In this document: piece by piece, positions 35,247 to 44,061 of the stretch
How positions within the stretch are numbered: position 1 is the stretch's first letter
How the letters are laid out: each line of letters begins with the position of its first letter
NCBI RefSeq assembly: GCF_008180155.1
Contig: NZ_VSZS01000068.1
Location: 248,001 to 312,000, forward strand
From: Neoaquamicrobium microcysteis
GTDB lineage: Bacteria > Pseudomonadota > Alphaproteobacteria > Rhizobiales > Rhizobiaceae
Reading direction: 5' to 3'
DNA length: 64,000 nt
The notes under the pieces: model-generated
Databases searched by the model: none
What the model was told of the DNA's origin: nothing
Seen by the model: only the letters and a program-made list of their open reading frames with translations
Made by a program: the position numbers and the translations under genes

Positions 35247-35555
35247 TCAGGCGGCGACTGCGATTTCGGGGCGGGCCTGCTTGCCGAGGTCGATGCGATT
35301 GGTCGGGCCGGCAGCGCGAATGCGCTCGCGCAGGCGCAGCGGGCGGATTTCGCCGTCAGCTACCGTCACGTCGATAAGGTTCACATCCACCACTTCGTTC
35401 TTAAGCAGCGCTGCCTTGCCGGCGCGCTCAAGCTTTTCTTCGGTGGCCTTGTCGCGCGCGATTTCAGCCGCTTCGATGGAAGCAGCCCAGGAATGATCGG
35501 CCGCAAGCCAAACCGCCTCGCCGTCCCTCAGTCTGTTTGCCGTCAGTATCTTCAT
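35247..35555 (-). CDS. DUF2849 protein of the sulfite-reductase operon
   Basis: A 102-residue protein matching DUF2849, a small family found between siroheme synthase and sulfite reductase genes in Alphaproteobacteria. Typical are 'MKILTANRLRDGEAVWLAADHSWAASI', the central acidic/basic helix and 'DVTVADGEIRPLRLRERIRAAGPTNRIDLGKQ'. There is no signal peptide. A helper or binding role for sulfite reductase is inferred from conserved context only. Confidence 0.85.
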   Translation of the reverse strand: MKILTANRLRDGEAVWLAADHSWAASIEAAEIARDKATEEKLERAGKAALLKNEVVDVNLIDVTVADGEIRPLRLRERIRAAGPTNRIDLGKQARPEIAVAA

Positions 35556-35567
35556 GGAGATGCTCCT

Positions 35568-37007
35568 TCAGATGACCACGTCCGCGCCGATGCGCGCGGC
35601 AAGTGGTTGGGATTTGTCGAAGTTGGCGCCGGCAACCGCGTCGCCGATGATCGTCATGACCGGGCCGATGAGATCGTTGCGATCCTGCAGGAGAGGCAGG
35701 TCGGCAAGCGTGCCGTGGAACAGGCGCTTGTGCCCGAGGCTGGCGTTTTCCACCACGGCGACGGCCGTATCAGGCGACAGGCCAGCGTCGGCAAGCCGGC
35801 CGGCAACGTCGGCCGCATTGCTGCGCCCCATGTAGACGGCCACGGTCGCGCCATCGATGGCGAGTTGCGCCCAATCCGGTAGCGTCTTGCCCTTGAGGTC
35901 GTGGCCGGTGGTGAATACCATCGACGAGGAGACGCCGCGCAGCGTCAGCGGCAGTTCGAAATCGGCAGCCGCCGCGAAGGCGGCGGTGACGCCCGGCACA
36001 ATCTCGTAGGAAATGCCCGCGGCGCGAAGCGCGGCCATTTCCTCACCAGCGCGCCCGAACACGAGCGGGTCGCCCGACTTGAGCCGAACCACGCGCTTGC
36101 CGGCGCGGCCAAGCTCCACCAGCAGGTCGTTGATCTCTTTCTGCGTCTTCGAATGGCAACCCTTGCGCTTGCCGGCCGAGATGCGCTCGGCGTCGCGGCG
36201 GCCCAGAGCGATCACCGCGTCAGGCACCAGCGCGTCATGAACGATGACGTCGGCTTCCATGAGCAGCCGATGGGCGCGAAGCGTGATGAGATCTTCCGAG
36301 CCGGGACCTGCCCCGACGAGCGCGACATGACCGCCGGCCTTGCCGCCCGCCTCCAGCAGGGCAGATACGGCGCGTTCGGCGCCGGCCGCATCTCCGGCTT
36401 CCACCGCGCGCGCAGGCGCACCGGAAAAGAATGCCTTCCAGAATGCGCGGCGGGCGGCGCCCCTCGGCAACACACGCTCGGCCGCATCGCGCCATGCGGC
36501 AGCGAGTGCAGCGAGCGGGCCAAGCGAGGGCGACAGCATGGTGTCGATGCGCGCGCGGATCATCTGGGCCAGAACCGGGCCAGCGCCTTCGGTTCCGATC
36601 GCGACGGCCACGGGAGCGCGGTTCACCAGCGCGGGCGTGAAGAAATCGCAAAGGGCGGGACGGTCCACCGCGTTGGCGGCAACGCCCGCCCTGCGCGCGT
36701 CGCTGACGATTGCGGCGTCGCGCGCCTCATCGCCCGTAGCTGCGAAGACCAGTACGGCATTTGCAAGATGTTCGGTAGACCACTCGGCGGGCACCAGTTC
36801 GGCATCGTTGTCGCGCACCCAGCGCGCGAGATCGGCCTCCGGCTTTACGGAGACGATGCGGATGGTTGCCGCCGACTGTCCCAGAAGCCGCGCCTTCGCA
36901 AGCGCTTCGTCGCCGTCTCCAACAACGACGACCACGCGTCCCTCGACCCGCAGGAAGACGGGGAAGGCGTTCAGCTTGGCATTGGCGTGTTCGGGTTTTT
37001 CGACCAT
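35568..37007 (-). CDS. cysG: Siroheme synthase (trifunctional CysG type)
   Basis: A 479-residue enzyme. The N-terminal NAD-binding domain (about residues 14-120, 'RVVVVVGDGDEALAKARLL') is the precorrin-2 dehydrogenase/ferrochelatase part. The C-terminal uroporphyrinogen III methyltransferase domain starts at 'GHVALVGAGPGSEDLITLRAHRLLMEADVIVHD' and includes 'VVRLKSGDPLVFGRAGEE' and 'VPGVTAA'. It makes siroheme for the downstream cysI. It is the first gene of the operon. The upstream gap to the divergent gene holds the promoter and an 11-base CCTTC-T-GAAGG dyad at 37034-37044. Confidence 0.92.
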   Translation of the reverse strand: MVEKPEHANAKLNAFPVFLRVEGRVVVVVGDGDEALAKARLLGQSAATIRIVSVKPEADLARWVRDNDAELVPAEWSTEHLANAVLVFAATGDEARDAAIVSDARRAGVAANAVDRPALCDFFTPALVNRAPVAVAIGTEGAGPVLAQMIRARIDTMLSPSLGPLAALAAAWRDAAERVLPRGAARRAFWKAFFSGAPARAVEAGDAAGAERAVSALLEAGGKAGGHVALVGAGPGSEDLITLRAHRLLMEADVIVHDALVPDAVIALGRRDAERISAGKRKGCHSKTQKEINDLLVELGRAGKRVVRLKSGDPLVFGRAGEEMAALRAAGISYEIVPGVTAAFAAAADFELPLTLRGVSSSMVFTTGHDLKGKTLPDWAQLAIDGATVAVYMGRSNAADVAGRLADAGLSPDTAVAVVENASLGHKRLFHGTLADLPLLQDRNDLIGPVMTIIGDAVAGANFDKSQPLAARIGADVVI

Positions 37008-37210
37008 GCCGCAATTTTCGCTGCTCGACCCGGCCTTCTGAAGGAATGGTCTCGCGCGATGCCAGACGCGATGAAATCGGTTTTCCCTGTCAAGGCGAGT
37101 GTCGGCAATTCCATGCTCCTGATGTCCATCATGCGTCGCGGGGACGGAACATGAGAGTGTTGGCCCGCGTTGGGAAACCAGGCGGTAACAACCTCGAAAA
37201 GGAGCAGAAA

Positions 37211-37660
37211 ATGCCGGGTATGAAGTTGAAGCACGATGTGTGGGTGGTGGTTGCCGATGGCGAGAAGGCGTTGTTCCTGAGGAACGAGGGCGACGAAAAA
37301 TATCCTAACCTCGAAGTCTTTCGCGAAATGAAGGAGGAGAACCCTCCAACGCACGATCAGGGGACCGACAGGCCCGGCCGATTCAATGACGGGCCGAGCG
37401 TCCACAGGAGCGCCGTTCAGGAAACCGACTGGCACCGTATCGAGAAGGAGCGCTTCGCAAAGGAAATAGCCGAGCGGCTCTACAAGTCGGCCCACCGAGG
37501 CGATTTCGAGCGGCTGGTCATCGTGGCTCCGCCTCTCGTGATGGGCGAGATGCGCAAGGAACTGCACAAGGAGGTGGAGGACCGGGTCATCGGCGAAGTG
37601 TCGAAGACGCTGACCAATCACACCATCGACGAGATCGAGAAGATCCTGACTAAGGAGTAG
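37211..37660 (+). CDS. Host-attachment-protein family (COG5622)
   Basis: A 149-residue soluble protein. 'HDVWVVVADGEKALFLRNEGDEKYPNLEVFREMKEENPPTHDQGTDRPGRFNDG' and 'FERLVIVAPPLVMGEMRKELHKEVEDRVIGEVSKTLTNHTIDEIEKIL' match proteins annotated as required for attachment to host cells, related to the bacterial-archaeal eRF1-like fold. It has no export signal, so a direct surface role is doubtful. GGAG lies 7 bases before ATG 37211. Its stop codon touches the stop of the opposite-strand hydrolase with no intervening base. Confidence 0.8.
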   Translation: MPGMKLKHDVWVVVADGEKALFLRNEGDEKYPNLEVFREMKEENPPTHDQGTDRPGRFNDGPSVHRSAVQETDWHRIEKERFAKEIAERLYKSAHRGDFERLVIVAPPLVMGEMRKELHKEVEDRVIGEVSKTLTNHTIDEIEKILTKE

Positions 37661-38500
37661 CTACTCCGAGAGAAAGTCGCGCAGCAGCGCGATCTCGAAC
37701 TCGCTGGCGAGCGTGGGAGCATGTCCGCAGTCGGGCATCACCTCCAGCCGGGGGCGCGGCCCCCGGCGAACCATCTCTTCAGCCACCCCTGCCGCCAGAA
37801 CGTCGGAGCCTTCGCCCCGTATCAGCAGCGTCTTCGCAGTGATCGCGTCATAGGCGTCCCAGACGTCGAGGTCGGACTTGTGGTGCGTGAACTGCGAGAC
37901 GATGTCTGGATCGTAATGCACCGTCACCCGGCCGTCGTCGGTACGCCGCGACGACGTATCGGCCATCCGCCGCCAGAAGGCTTCGGTGTTCTTGCCGAAG
38001 GGCGCGTAGTTGGTCCGCAGCCACGCTTCCAGTTCTCCGACCGTGTCGTAGACCGGAGGCGTCCCGACATAGGATGAGATACGCTCTGCACCGGCTGCCG
38101 GAATATCCGGGCCGATATCGTTGATGACGAGATGGGTGATGCGCTCGCGCAGCGCGCCGGCTGCGAGCGTCACCCCGATGAGCCCGCCCATGGAGGTGCC
38201 GATCCAGCGCAGGTCGCCGATGCCGTAGTGGTCGAGGATGCCAATCGCCGTCTCGCCGAAGACCCGGTAGGAATAGTCCACCGTATAGTCGCGCGCCCAG
38301 CTCGAAAGGCCGCGCCCAAGCGTATCGGGACAGATCACGAAATAGGTATCGGATAGGGCTTCCGCCGCCTCGTCAAAATCGCGACCCGTCCGCGCCAGCC
38401 CGTGCCACATCACCAGCGCCGGCTTTGCCTTCTCGCCCCACTCGGTGACATGGATCTCGAAGCCCGCGGCCTGGATGTATGATGAGCGTGATGCCGTCAT
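37661..38500 (-). CDS. Alpha/beta hydrolase
   Basis: A 279-residue cytosolic alpha/beta hydrolase. 'VMWHGLARTGRDFDEAA' (oxyanion region), nucleophile elbow 'WIGTSMGGLIG', the acid in 'LLIRGEGSDVL' and the catalytic His in 'PDCGHAPTLAS' complete the triad. The start ATG 38500 overlaps the stop of livM (ATGA), so it is the last gene of the importer operon. An ester, lactone or amide imported by that system is the likely substrate. Confidence 0.88.
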   Translation of the reverse strand: MTASRSSYIQAAGFEIHVTEWGEKAKPALVMWHGLARTGRDFDEAAEALSDTYFVICPDTLGRGLSSWARDYTVDYSYRVFGETAIGILDHYGIGDLRWIGTSMGGLIGVTLAAGALRERITHLVINDIGPDIPAAGAERISSYVGTPPVYDTVGELEAWLRTNYAPFGKNTEAFWRRMADTSSRRTDDGRVTVHYDPDIVSQFTHHKSDLDVWDAYDAITAKTLLIRGEGSDVLAAGVAEEMVRRGPRPRLEVMPDCGHAPTLASEFEIALLRDFLSE

Positions 38501-39588
38501 TTGTGTCCCCCCTTGCCCATCAGTGTGCCTGCTATGCCCGCCGGGAAGAAGTAGACGAGCAGGATGAAGACGATGCCGAGCCAGAGCAGCCACCGATCGG
38601 GATTGAGCATGTCGGGCAGCAGCGGCATATCGGCGGTTGCCGATGCGCCAGCCTCCATCAGATCCTTCAGATAGAACTGCGCCAACGTCATGATGACGAC
38701 GCCGATGACCGCGCCCATCATGGTGCCCATTCCACCAATCACCACCATCAGCAGGACATCCAGCATGATGTCGAAAGAAAGTGTGACGTCCGGTCCCGTG
38801 TAGCGCAGCCATACGGCGCGCAGAATGCCAGCAAGCGCGGCGATCACGGCGGCGATGCAGAATATGGCCGTGCGGTAGGACACGACGCGATAGCCTATGG
38901 CTTCCGCGCGCATCTCGTTTTCGCGGATGGCTTCAAGCACGGTGCCCAGCGGCGAGGCGACGATGCGCAGCATGGCCAGAAACAGGAACAGCGACGAAAG
39001 GAACACGAAGTAGTAGAGCGCGAGCCTGCCGTTCAACGCCACGCCGAAGATGCGCAACGCCTTGCCATCGGCATCCTCGACGAGGGTGTTGGCGGGCGAG
39101 AAAAAGCGCGGGATGGTATAGGTCATCCCGTCCTCGCCGCCGGTGAATTCCGAAAGCTGGCTTGCCAGCACCATCATCACGGACGCTGCCGCCAACGTTA
39201 TCATGGCGAAGAAGATCGCCTTGACGCGCAGGGAGAGAAGGCCGATCAGCACCGCCAGCACCAGCGCCGCCAGAACGCCCAGCGAGCCGCCCAACAGGAT
39301 GGCGTCGAATCCTGGCCCCATGGTGCGCAGCGCGATGGCCGTGCCGTATGCGCCGAGCCCGAAGAACATTGTGTGAGCGAAAGACACGATGCCGGTATAG
39401 CCGATCAGCAGATCATAGCTGGCGACCAGCACGATGAACACGCAGATGCGCGCCGCCACCTCCTGTGCCCGCACATCGGGAAACAGAAATGGCGCGAACA
39501 TCAGGCACAGGCCCACGACGAGCACGACGCCGTAGACGACGAGCCTGCCGACGGGCACGCGGCGCGAGGTGTTGACGAGAAGGCTCAT
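38497..39588 (-). CDS. livM: Branched-chain-type ABC importer 2, permease LivM
   Basis: A 363-residue membrane protein. 'LLIGYTGIVSFAHTMFFGLGAYGTAIAL' and the coupling segment 'GTVLEAIRENEMRAEAIGY' mark LivM. About ten membrane segments are predicted. It includes an extra loop 'FSPANTLVEDADGKALRIFG', seen in urea/aromatic-type LivM proteins. It starts 4 bases after the livH stop. Confidence 0.9.
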   Translation of the reverse strand: MSLLVNTSRRVPVGRLVVYGVVLVVGLCLMFAPFLFPDVRAQEVAARICVFIVLVASYDLLIGYTGIVSFAHTMFFGLGAYGTAIALRTMGPGFDAILLGGSLGVLAALVLAVLIGLLSLRVKAIFFAMITLAAASVMMVLASQLSEFTGGEDGMTYTIPRFFSPANTLVEDADGKALRIFGVALNGRLALYYFVFLSSLFLFLAMLRIVASPLGTVLEAIRENEMRAEAIGYRVVSYRTAIFCIAAVIAALAGILRAVWLRYTGPDVTLSFDIMLDVLLMVVIGGMGTMMGAVIGVVIMTLAQFYLKDLMEAGASATADMPLLPDMLNPDRWLLWLGIVFILLVYFFPAGIAGTLMGKGGHK

Positions 39589-39592
39589 GCGT

Positions 39593-40591
39593 TCACCCCT
39601 TTACCGCCGGCTTGAGCCCGTAGGGCCGCCACAACAGGATCGCCATCATCAGGATCATGTTCGAGGCCAGCGACATCTTGGGAAACAGGAAGGCGACGTA
39701 GTTGGCCATCAACCCGACGAGAATCGCGCCGAGCAGCGACCCTTCGATGGAGCCCAGCCCGCCGATGATGACGACGATGAAGACGAGGATCATCATCTCG
39801 GAACCGATGGCCGGGGTGATGAGCCCCTGATAGCCGGCCCACATGGCCCCGCCCATTGCGGCCAGCGCCGAGCCCGCCATGAACACCGCGATGAACAGCC
39901 GGTCGATGCGGAAGCCGAGTGCCTCAACCATCTCGCGGTTTTCCACCCCGGCGCGGATCAGGAGACCAACCCGCGTACGGTTCAGCGCGAAATGCATGGC
40001 GATATAGACTGCGAGCCCCAGCAGAAAGGCGAAGACGCGATACACCTCGATGGAGATGTTGCCGAACACGAACGAGCCGGTCAGCACGGCCGGGCGCGGC
40101 ACCGGCAGCGGCGACCCGCCCCAGACCATGAGGATGATCTCCTCGGCCACGATCAGCGCGCCCATGGTAATGAGTATCTGCCGCAGATGGTCCTTGTAGA
40201 CCGGCTTGACGATGATGCGCTCGAACGCCCAGCCCGCGAGTGCGCCGAAGGCGGTGGCTGCCGCGATGGCCGCCATCAGCGCCAGGATGTTCATGGCCGC
40301 GCTCCCGCCGGTCACCCAGACGCCGAGCGAGGCCAGCACGCTCGCCGCGATGAATGCGCCGAACGAGACGAAGGCCGAGTGGCCGAAATTCAGCACATCC
40401 ATCAGCCCGAAAATCAGCGACAGTCCGGACGCCATCAGGAAGATCATCATACCCATCGCGAGGCCCGCGACTGTAAGCGTCACCCATGTCGACGGCCGCC
40501 CGATCAGCAGGAAGGCGACGAGGCCGAGGATAACCGGGAGAAGGAACACACCGCCGAAGCGCTCGAACGTGTCTGAAATCGTCTTCGTCAT
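39593..40591 (-). CDS. livH: Branched-chain-type ABC importer 2, permease LivH
   Basis: A 332-residue membrane protein. 'GLSLIFGLMDVLNFGHSAFVSFGAFIAA' and 'RAGVENREMVEALGFRIDRLF' are LivH signatures. It starts one base after the livF stop. The gene order here is K-G-F-H-M, unlike the K-H-M-G-F order of the first importer, so the two are not recent duplicates. Confidence 0.9.
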   Translation of the reverse strand: MTKTISDTFERFGGVFLLPVILGLVAFLLIGRPSTWVTLTVAGLAMGMMIFLMASGLSLIFGLMDVLNFGHSAFVSFGAFIAASVLASLGVWVTGGSAAMNILALMAAIAAATAFGALAGWAFERIIVKPVYKDHLRQILITMGALIVAEEIILMVWGGSPLPVPRPAVLTGSFVFGNISIEVYRVFAFLLGLAVYIAMHFALNRTRVGLLIRAGVENREMVEALGFRIDRLFIAVFMAGSALAAMGGAMWAGYQGLITPAIGSEMMILVFIVVIIGGLGSIEGSLLGAILVGLMANYVAFLFPKMSLASNMILMMAILLWRPYGLKPAVKG

Positions 40592-40592
40592 A

Positions 40593-41312
40593 TCAGTGCG
40601 CCTCCATCGAGAGGCTGAGGAACCGGTTCTGCAGCGCCTCGTCACCGGCCAGTTCGGCCATCGACCCGCGATGGACGATGCGGCCGTCGTCGATCACCGC
40701 CACCGTCTCGCCGAGCGCACGGGCAAAGTGGAAGTTCTGCTCCACGAGCAGGATGGTCGTCTCCTGCGCGATCTCGCGGAACGCGTCGATCATCGCGCGG
40801 ATGATCGCGGGCGCCAGGCCCTTGGTGGGTTCGTCGATGAGGATGAGGTCGCGCTTCTCGATAATGGCGCGAGAGATTGCCAGCATCTGCTTCTGCCCGC
40901 CCGACAGCGCGTGCGCCTGCCGGTCCCAGAACTTCTCCATCGCCGGAAACAGCGCGAAGATGCGTTGCAGACGCTGGTCGTCGAAGCGGCCATGCGCGGC
41001 CGCCAGCCGCATGTTCTCCTCGACGGTCAGGCCGCCGAAGATGCCCATGTTCTCCGGCACGAAAGCCACGCCCAGCCGGGCAATGTCGGGGGTCTTCATT
41101 GCCGTGATGTCGTGATGACGAAACACGATCGCGCCCTTGCGCGCGCGCCACAGCCCCATGATCGTGCGCAGCGTCGTCGTCTTGCCCGCGCCGTTGCGAC
41201 CCAGAAGAACGTGCACGCCGCCCTCTGGCACGTCGAGCGATATGCCGTGCAGCACATGGTATTGCGCGATGTCGGTGTAGACGTCGTCCAGGCGCAGGAT
41301 CGCGTTGCTCAT
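40593..41312 (-). CDS. livF: Branched-chain-type ABC importer 2, ATPase LivF
   Basis: A 239-residue ATPase with Walker A 'GRNGAGKTT', signature 'LSGGQKQMLAISRAI', Walker B 'LILIDEP' and H-loop 'ILLVEQNFHFA'. Its start ATG overlaps the livG stop by 4 bases (ATGA). Confidence 0.92.
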   Translation of the reverse strand: MSNAILRLDDVYTDIAQYHVLHGISLDVPEGGVHVLLGRNGAGKTTTLRTIMGLWRARKGAIVFRHHDITAMKTPDIARLGVAFVPENMGIFGGLTVEENMRLAAAHGRFDDQRLQRIFALFPAMEKFWDRQAHALSGGQKQMLAISRAIIEKRDLILIDEPTKGLAPAIIRAMIDAFREIAQETTILLVEQNFHFARALGETVAVIDDGRIVHRGSMAELAGDEALQNRFLSLSMEAH

Positions 41313-42106
41313 GCCACCTCCTCCGCGCCGACGCCGAGATAAATCTCGCGCACGATGGGCAGCGCCATCACCTCACCCGGCCTGCCGTCGGCCACCAGTT
41401 CGCCGTTGTGCAGAACGACGATGCGGTCGGCCAGCGCGCGCACCACGTCCATCTTGTGCTCGACCAGAAGAACCGTCTTCGACGTGTCCTTCTTGATCTC
41501 GGCGATCAATTCCAGAATGGCGGGCGCCTCGTCTACCGACATGCCGGCCGTCGGCTCATCGAACATGAAGATGTCGGGCTCCATCGCCGCCAGCAGCGCC
41601 ACTTCCAGCTTGCGCTGGTCGCCGTGAGGCAGGGCAGCAGCCGGCAGATGCGCGACGGAGGCGAGCCTTGTCGCTTCCACGAAGCCGTAGGCCTTGTCGC
41701 GAATATCGGTCATCGACGACGCGCGCGTGAAGATGCGCGGCCCCTGCCCTGCCCTGGCCTGTACCACAAGACGCACATTCTCCAGCACCGAGAGCTTGGG
41801 GAACAGATTGGTCAACTGAAACGCTCGCCCGATACCGGCTTTCGCCCGCGCGGAAGGCGACAGGCCGGTTATGTCGTTCTCGCCCTTGAAGATGCGACCC
41901 TCGGTCGGCTTCAGCTGACCTGAGACGAGGTTGAACCAAGTCGTCTTGCCCGCCCCGTTCGGCCCGACAATCACCGTCAGCTCGCCGGGACGAAACGCGC
42001 AGCTCACGTCGTTGACTGCCGCATGGCCGCCGAAGCGGATCGTCAGGTTCTCGGTGCGCAGGGAGGGGGTCAATGTTCTCGTAGCCCAGATGGAAGAAGC
42101 ACCCAC
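41309..42106 (-). CDS. livG: Branched-chain-type ABC importer 2, ATPase LivG
   Basis: Up to 265 residues. Walker A 'GPNGAGKTT', Q-loop 'GRAFQLTNLFPKLSVLENVRL', signature 'LPHGDQRKLEVALL', Walker B 'IFMFDEP' and H-loop 'LLVEHKMDVV' are intact. The start is unclear. GTG 42106 is the longest option, and TTG 42073 would give a family-like N-terminus; neither has a strong ribosome site, which is unusual for this operon. A stem-loop lies just upstream. Confidence 0.88.
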   Translation of the reverse strand: MGASSIWATRTLTPSLRTENLTIRFGGHAAVNDVSCAFRPGELTVIVGPNGAGKTTWFNLVSGQLKPTEGRIFKGENDITGLSPSARAKAGIGRAFQLTNLFPKLSVLENVRLVVQARAGQGPRIFTRASSMTDIRDKAYGFVEATRLASVAHLPAAALPHGDQRKLEVALLAAMEPDIFMFDEPTAGMSVDEAPAILELIAEIKKDTSKTVLLVEHKMDVVRALADRIVVLHNGELVADGRPGEVMALPIVREIYLGVGAEEVA

Positions 42107-42143
42107 GGCTTCGCGCTTCGTGCGATGCCGTGGGGTGTGTTGC

Positions 42144-42168
42144 GTCCCCGGCGACCAGCGCCGGGGAC
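42144..42168 (-). other. Intercistronic stem-loop after livK of importer 2
   Basis: GTCCCCGGC (42144-42152) and GCCGGGGAC (42160-42168) form a perfect 9-base stem with a 7-base loop, 14 bases after the livK stop. There is no U-run, which fits an mRNA-stabilising or partial termination element. Confidence 0.65.
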
Positions 42169-42181
42169 TATGCGAACCGCG

Positions 42182-43378
42182 CTACTCCTGATTGTTCCGG
42201 CCGAGCGGGATGTCCATCTCGTCGGCCTTGATCTCGCGAACGAGTTCGGGAACCGCCCAGTCGACGCCGTCCTCCACCTTGATCTTGAAGTGGTACATGG
42301 ACTGCAGGGCCTGATGATCCTCGGGGCGGAAGGTCATCTCGCCCTTCGGAGTCTCGAAGGTCATGCCTTCCATCGTGGCGATGAGGGTTTCGGTGTCCCA
42401 CTCCTCGGCCTTCTGGAGCGCGGTGACGATCGCCATGGCAGATGCCATGCCACCAGCAGTAAAGAAGTCCGGGGGCGAACCGAAGCGCTCCTGATGCTGC
42501 TCGACCAGCCAGTCGTTCACCGGATTGTCTGGCGCCTCGTAGTAGTAGTACATCGCGCCTTCCATGCCCGGCACCTGCTTGTAGGCGACGAGGGCCGGCA
42601 GGATGTTGCCGCCGGACGAAAGCTCGATGTCGTAGCGCCCGGGATTGGCAGCGGCGAGCGGGGTCATCGCATCGATGCCGGCTACGTTCATGAAGATGAC
42701 CTTGCGGCCTTCCTTGTCGCGCAGCGCATTGAAGAGCCGCTCGATGGTGGCCGTGAAGTCGGTCGTCTGCTGCGGCACATATTCTTCGGCCACGATATTC
42801 GCGCCCGTGCCGTCGAGTGCCGCCTTGAACGCGGCGATGCCGTCGCGACCGAATGCGTAGTCCTGCGCCAGCGTGGCGACATGGAGGTTTTCGTCCGGCT
42901 GAAGAGCCAGTGCCTGCGCCTGCATGTCCATCGACGAATTTCGCGAGGTCTTGAAGACGTAGCGGTTGGAGTCAGGCCCTGTCAGGCTGTCGGCAACCGC
43001 CGGCTCGACCAGCAGGATCTTCTCGTATTCCTCGGCTATCGGCAGCAGGGCCATGGCCACGCCCGACGAGGTGTCGCCCACCGCGATCAATGCGTCGTCG
43101 TCGCCATAGGCTTCGGCCAGCAGTGCGCGCGCAACGTCCGGCTTGAACTGGGTATCCTTGACGATGACCTCTATCTTGCGGCCCTTGACCTCCATCGTGC
43201 CGTCGGTGGCATATTCGAGGCCGAGCTGGAAGCCGGCATGGGTCTGCTTGGAATAGGCTTCGAGCGGTGACCCCGACAGTCCGTGCAGCAGGGCGATCTT
43301 GACCGGATCATCCTGCGCAAGGGCCTGTGTGCCAGACAAAGCGGTGGCCGCGGCCAGCGCGGCAAAAAGCATCTTCAT
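42182..43378 (-). CDS. livK: Branched-chain-type ABC importer 2, substrate-binding protein LivK
   Basis: A 398-residue exported type I binding protein. Signal peptide 'MKMLFAALAAATALSGTQALAQ' is followed by 'PVKIALLHGLSGSPLEAYSKQTHAGFQLGLEYA'. It is of the subgroup that binds amides, aromatic acids or short carboxylates rather than leucine (inference from the diverged binding loop). GGGAGGAG lies 9 bases before ATG 43378. It is divergent from the PAS-LuxR regulator. Confidence 0.88.
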   Translation of the reverse strand: MKMLFAALAAATALSGTQALAQDDPVKIALLHGLSGSPLEAYSKQTHAGFQLGLEYATDGTMEVKGRKIEVIVKDTQFKPDVARALLAEAYGDDDALIAVGDTSSGVAMALLPIAEEYEKILLVEPAVADSLTGPDSNRYVFKTSRNSSMDMQAQALALQPDENLHVATLAQDYAFGRDGIAAFKAALDGTGANIVAEEYVPQQTTDFTATIERLFNALRDKEGRKVIFMNVAGIDAMTPLAAANPGRYDIELSSGGNILPALVAYKQVPGMEGAMYYYYEAPDNPVNDWLVEQHQERFGSPPDFFTAGGMASAMAIVTALQKAEEWDTETLIATMEGMTFETPKGEMTFRPEDHQALQSMYHFKIKVEDGVDWAVPELVREIKADEMDIPLGRNNQE

Positions 43379-43470
43379 GATGTGCTCCTCCCAGAGTAAG
43401 ACGAACGCGTCCGATTGGCGCGGTGCAGTCTGGTGGCTATTATCCGCAACGGGCAGCCGACATCGCAATA

Positions 43471-43484
43471 TCGTAGGAATACGA
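43471..43484. promoter_or_regulatory. Candidate operator of the PAS-LuxR regulator
   Basis: TCGTA-GGAA-TACGA is a perfect 5-base dyad in the 121-base divergent region between livK and the regulator gene, 16 bases upstream of the regulator ATG. Confidence 0.4.
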
Positions 43485-43499
43485 ACGGTAGAGTTCCAA

Positions 43500-44057
43500 A
43501 TGAACTGGGCGGACAATCTGCATGAGGTGGCGTTCGAGAACGCCCCGATCGGGCTGGTGGTGACGGAAAGCCGCGTCATCAGGGCGTGCAATCCGCGCTT
43601 TGCCGAGATGTTCGGCTATGGCCGCGACGAATTGATCGACCGCTCCTTCGCCATTCTCTACCCGTCGTTCGAGGAGTTCGTGCGCATCCGCGACGTCGGC
43701 GTGGAGCCCCTGAAGAAGAACAACCGCTATTCGGATGAGCGCATCATGGCGCGCAAGGACGGCACGCTCTTCTGGTGCCGTGTGCGCGGCCATTCACTGA
43801 CGCCGGACGACGACCCGCTTCGGCGTGCGGTGTGGAGCATCGCTGATTTGTCCGAGACGCGACAGGTGATGGACCTGACGACGCGCGAACGCCAGATCGT
43901 CATGCATCTGGGCGAAGGCCGCACCTCGAAGGAGATCGCGCGCATGCTCTCGATTTCGCCGCGCACGGTCGAAGCCTATCGGGCGCGGCTGCTGAAGAAA
44001 TGCGGCGCAGCCAACGTTGCCGAGTTGCTGTCGCACCTCTCCTCGATGCCACACTAA
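43500..44057 (+). CDS. PAS domain-LuxR-type response regulator
   Basis: A 185-residue protein. An N-terminal PAS domain (about residues 8-115: 'FENAPIGLVVTESRVIRACNPRFAEMFGYGRDELIDRSF' and 'RKDGTLFWCRVRGHSL') is followed by a C-terminal LuxR helix-turn-helix (about 120-180, 'LTTRERQIVMHLGEGRTSKEIARMLSISPRTVEAYRARLLKKCGAANVAELL'). It has no kinase or receiver domain, so it probably senses a small molecule or redox state directly. Its position suggests control of the divergent importer. Confidence 0.88.
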   Translation: MNWADNLHEVAFENAPIGLVVTESRVIRACNPRFAEMFGYGRDELIDRSFAILYPSFEEFVRIRDVGVEPLKKNNRYSDERIMARKDGTLFWCRVRGHSLTPDDDPLRRAVWSIADLSETRQVMDLTTRERQIVMHLGEGRTSKEIARMLSISPRTVEAYRARLLKKCGAANVAELLSHLSSMPH

Positions 44058-44061
44058 GTGG

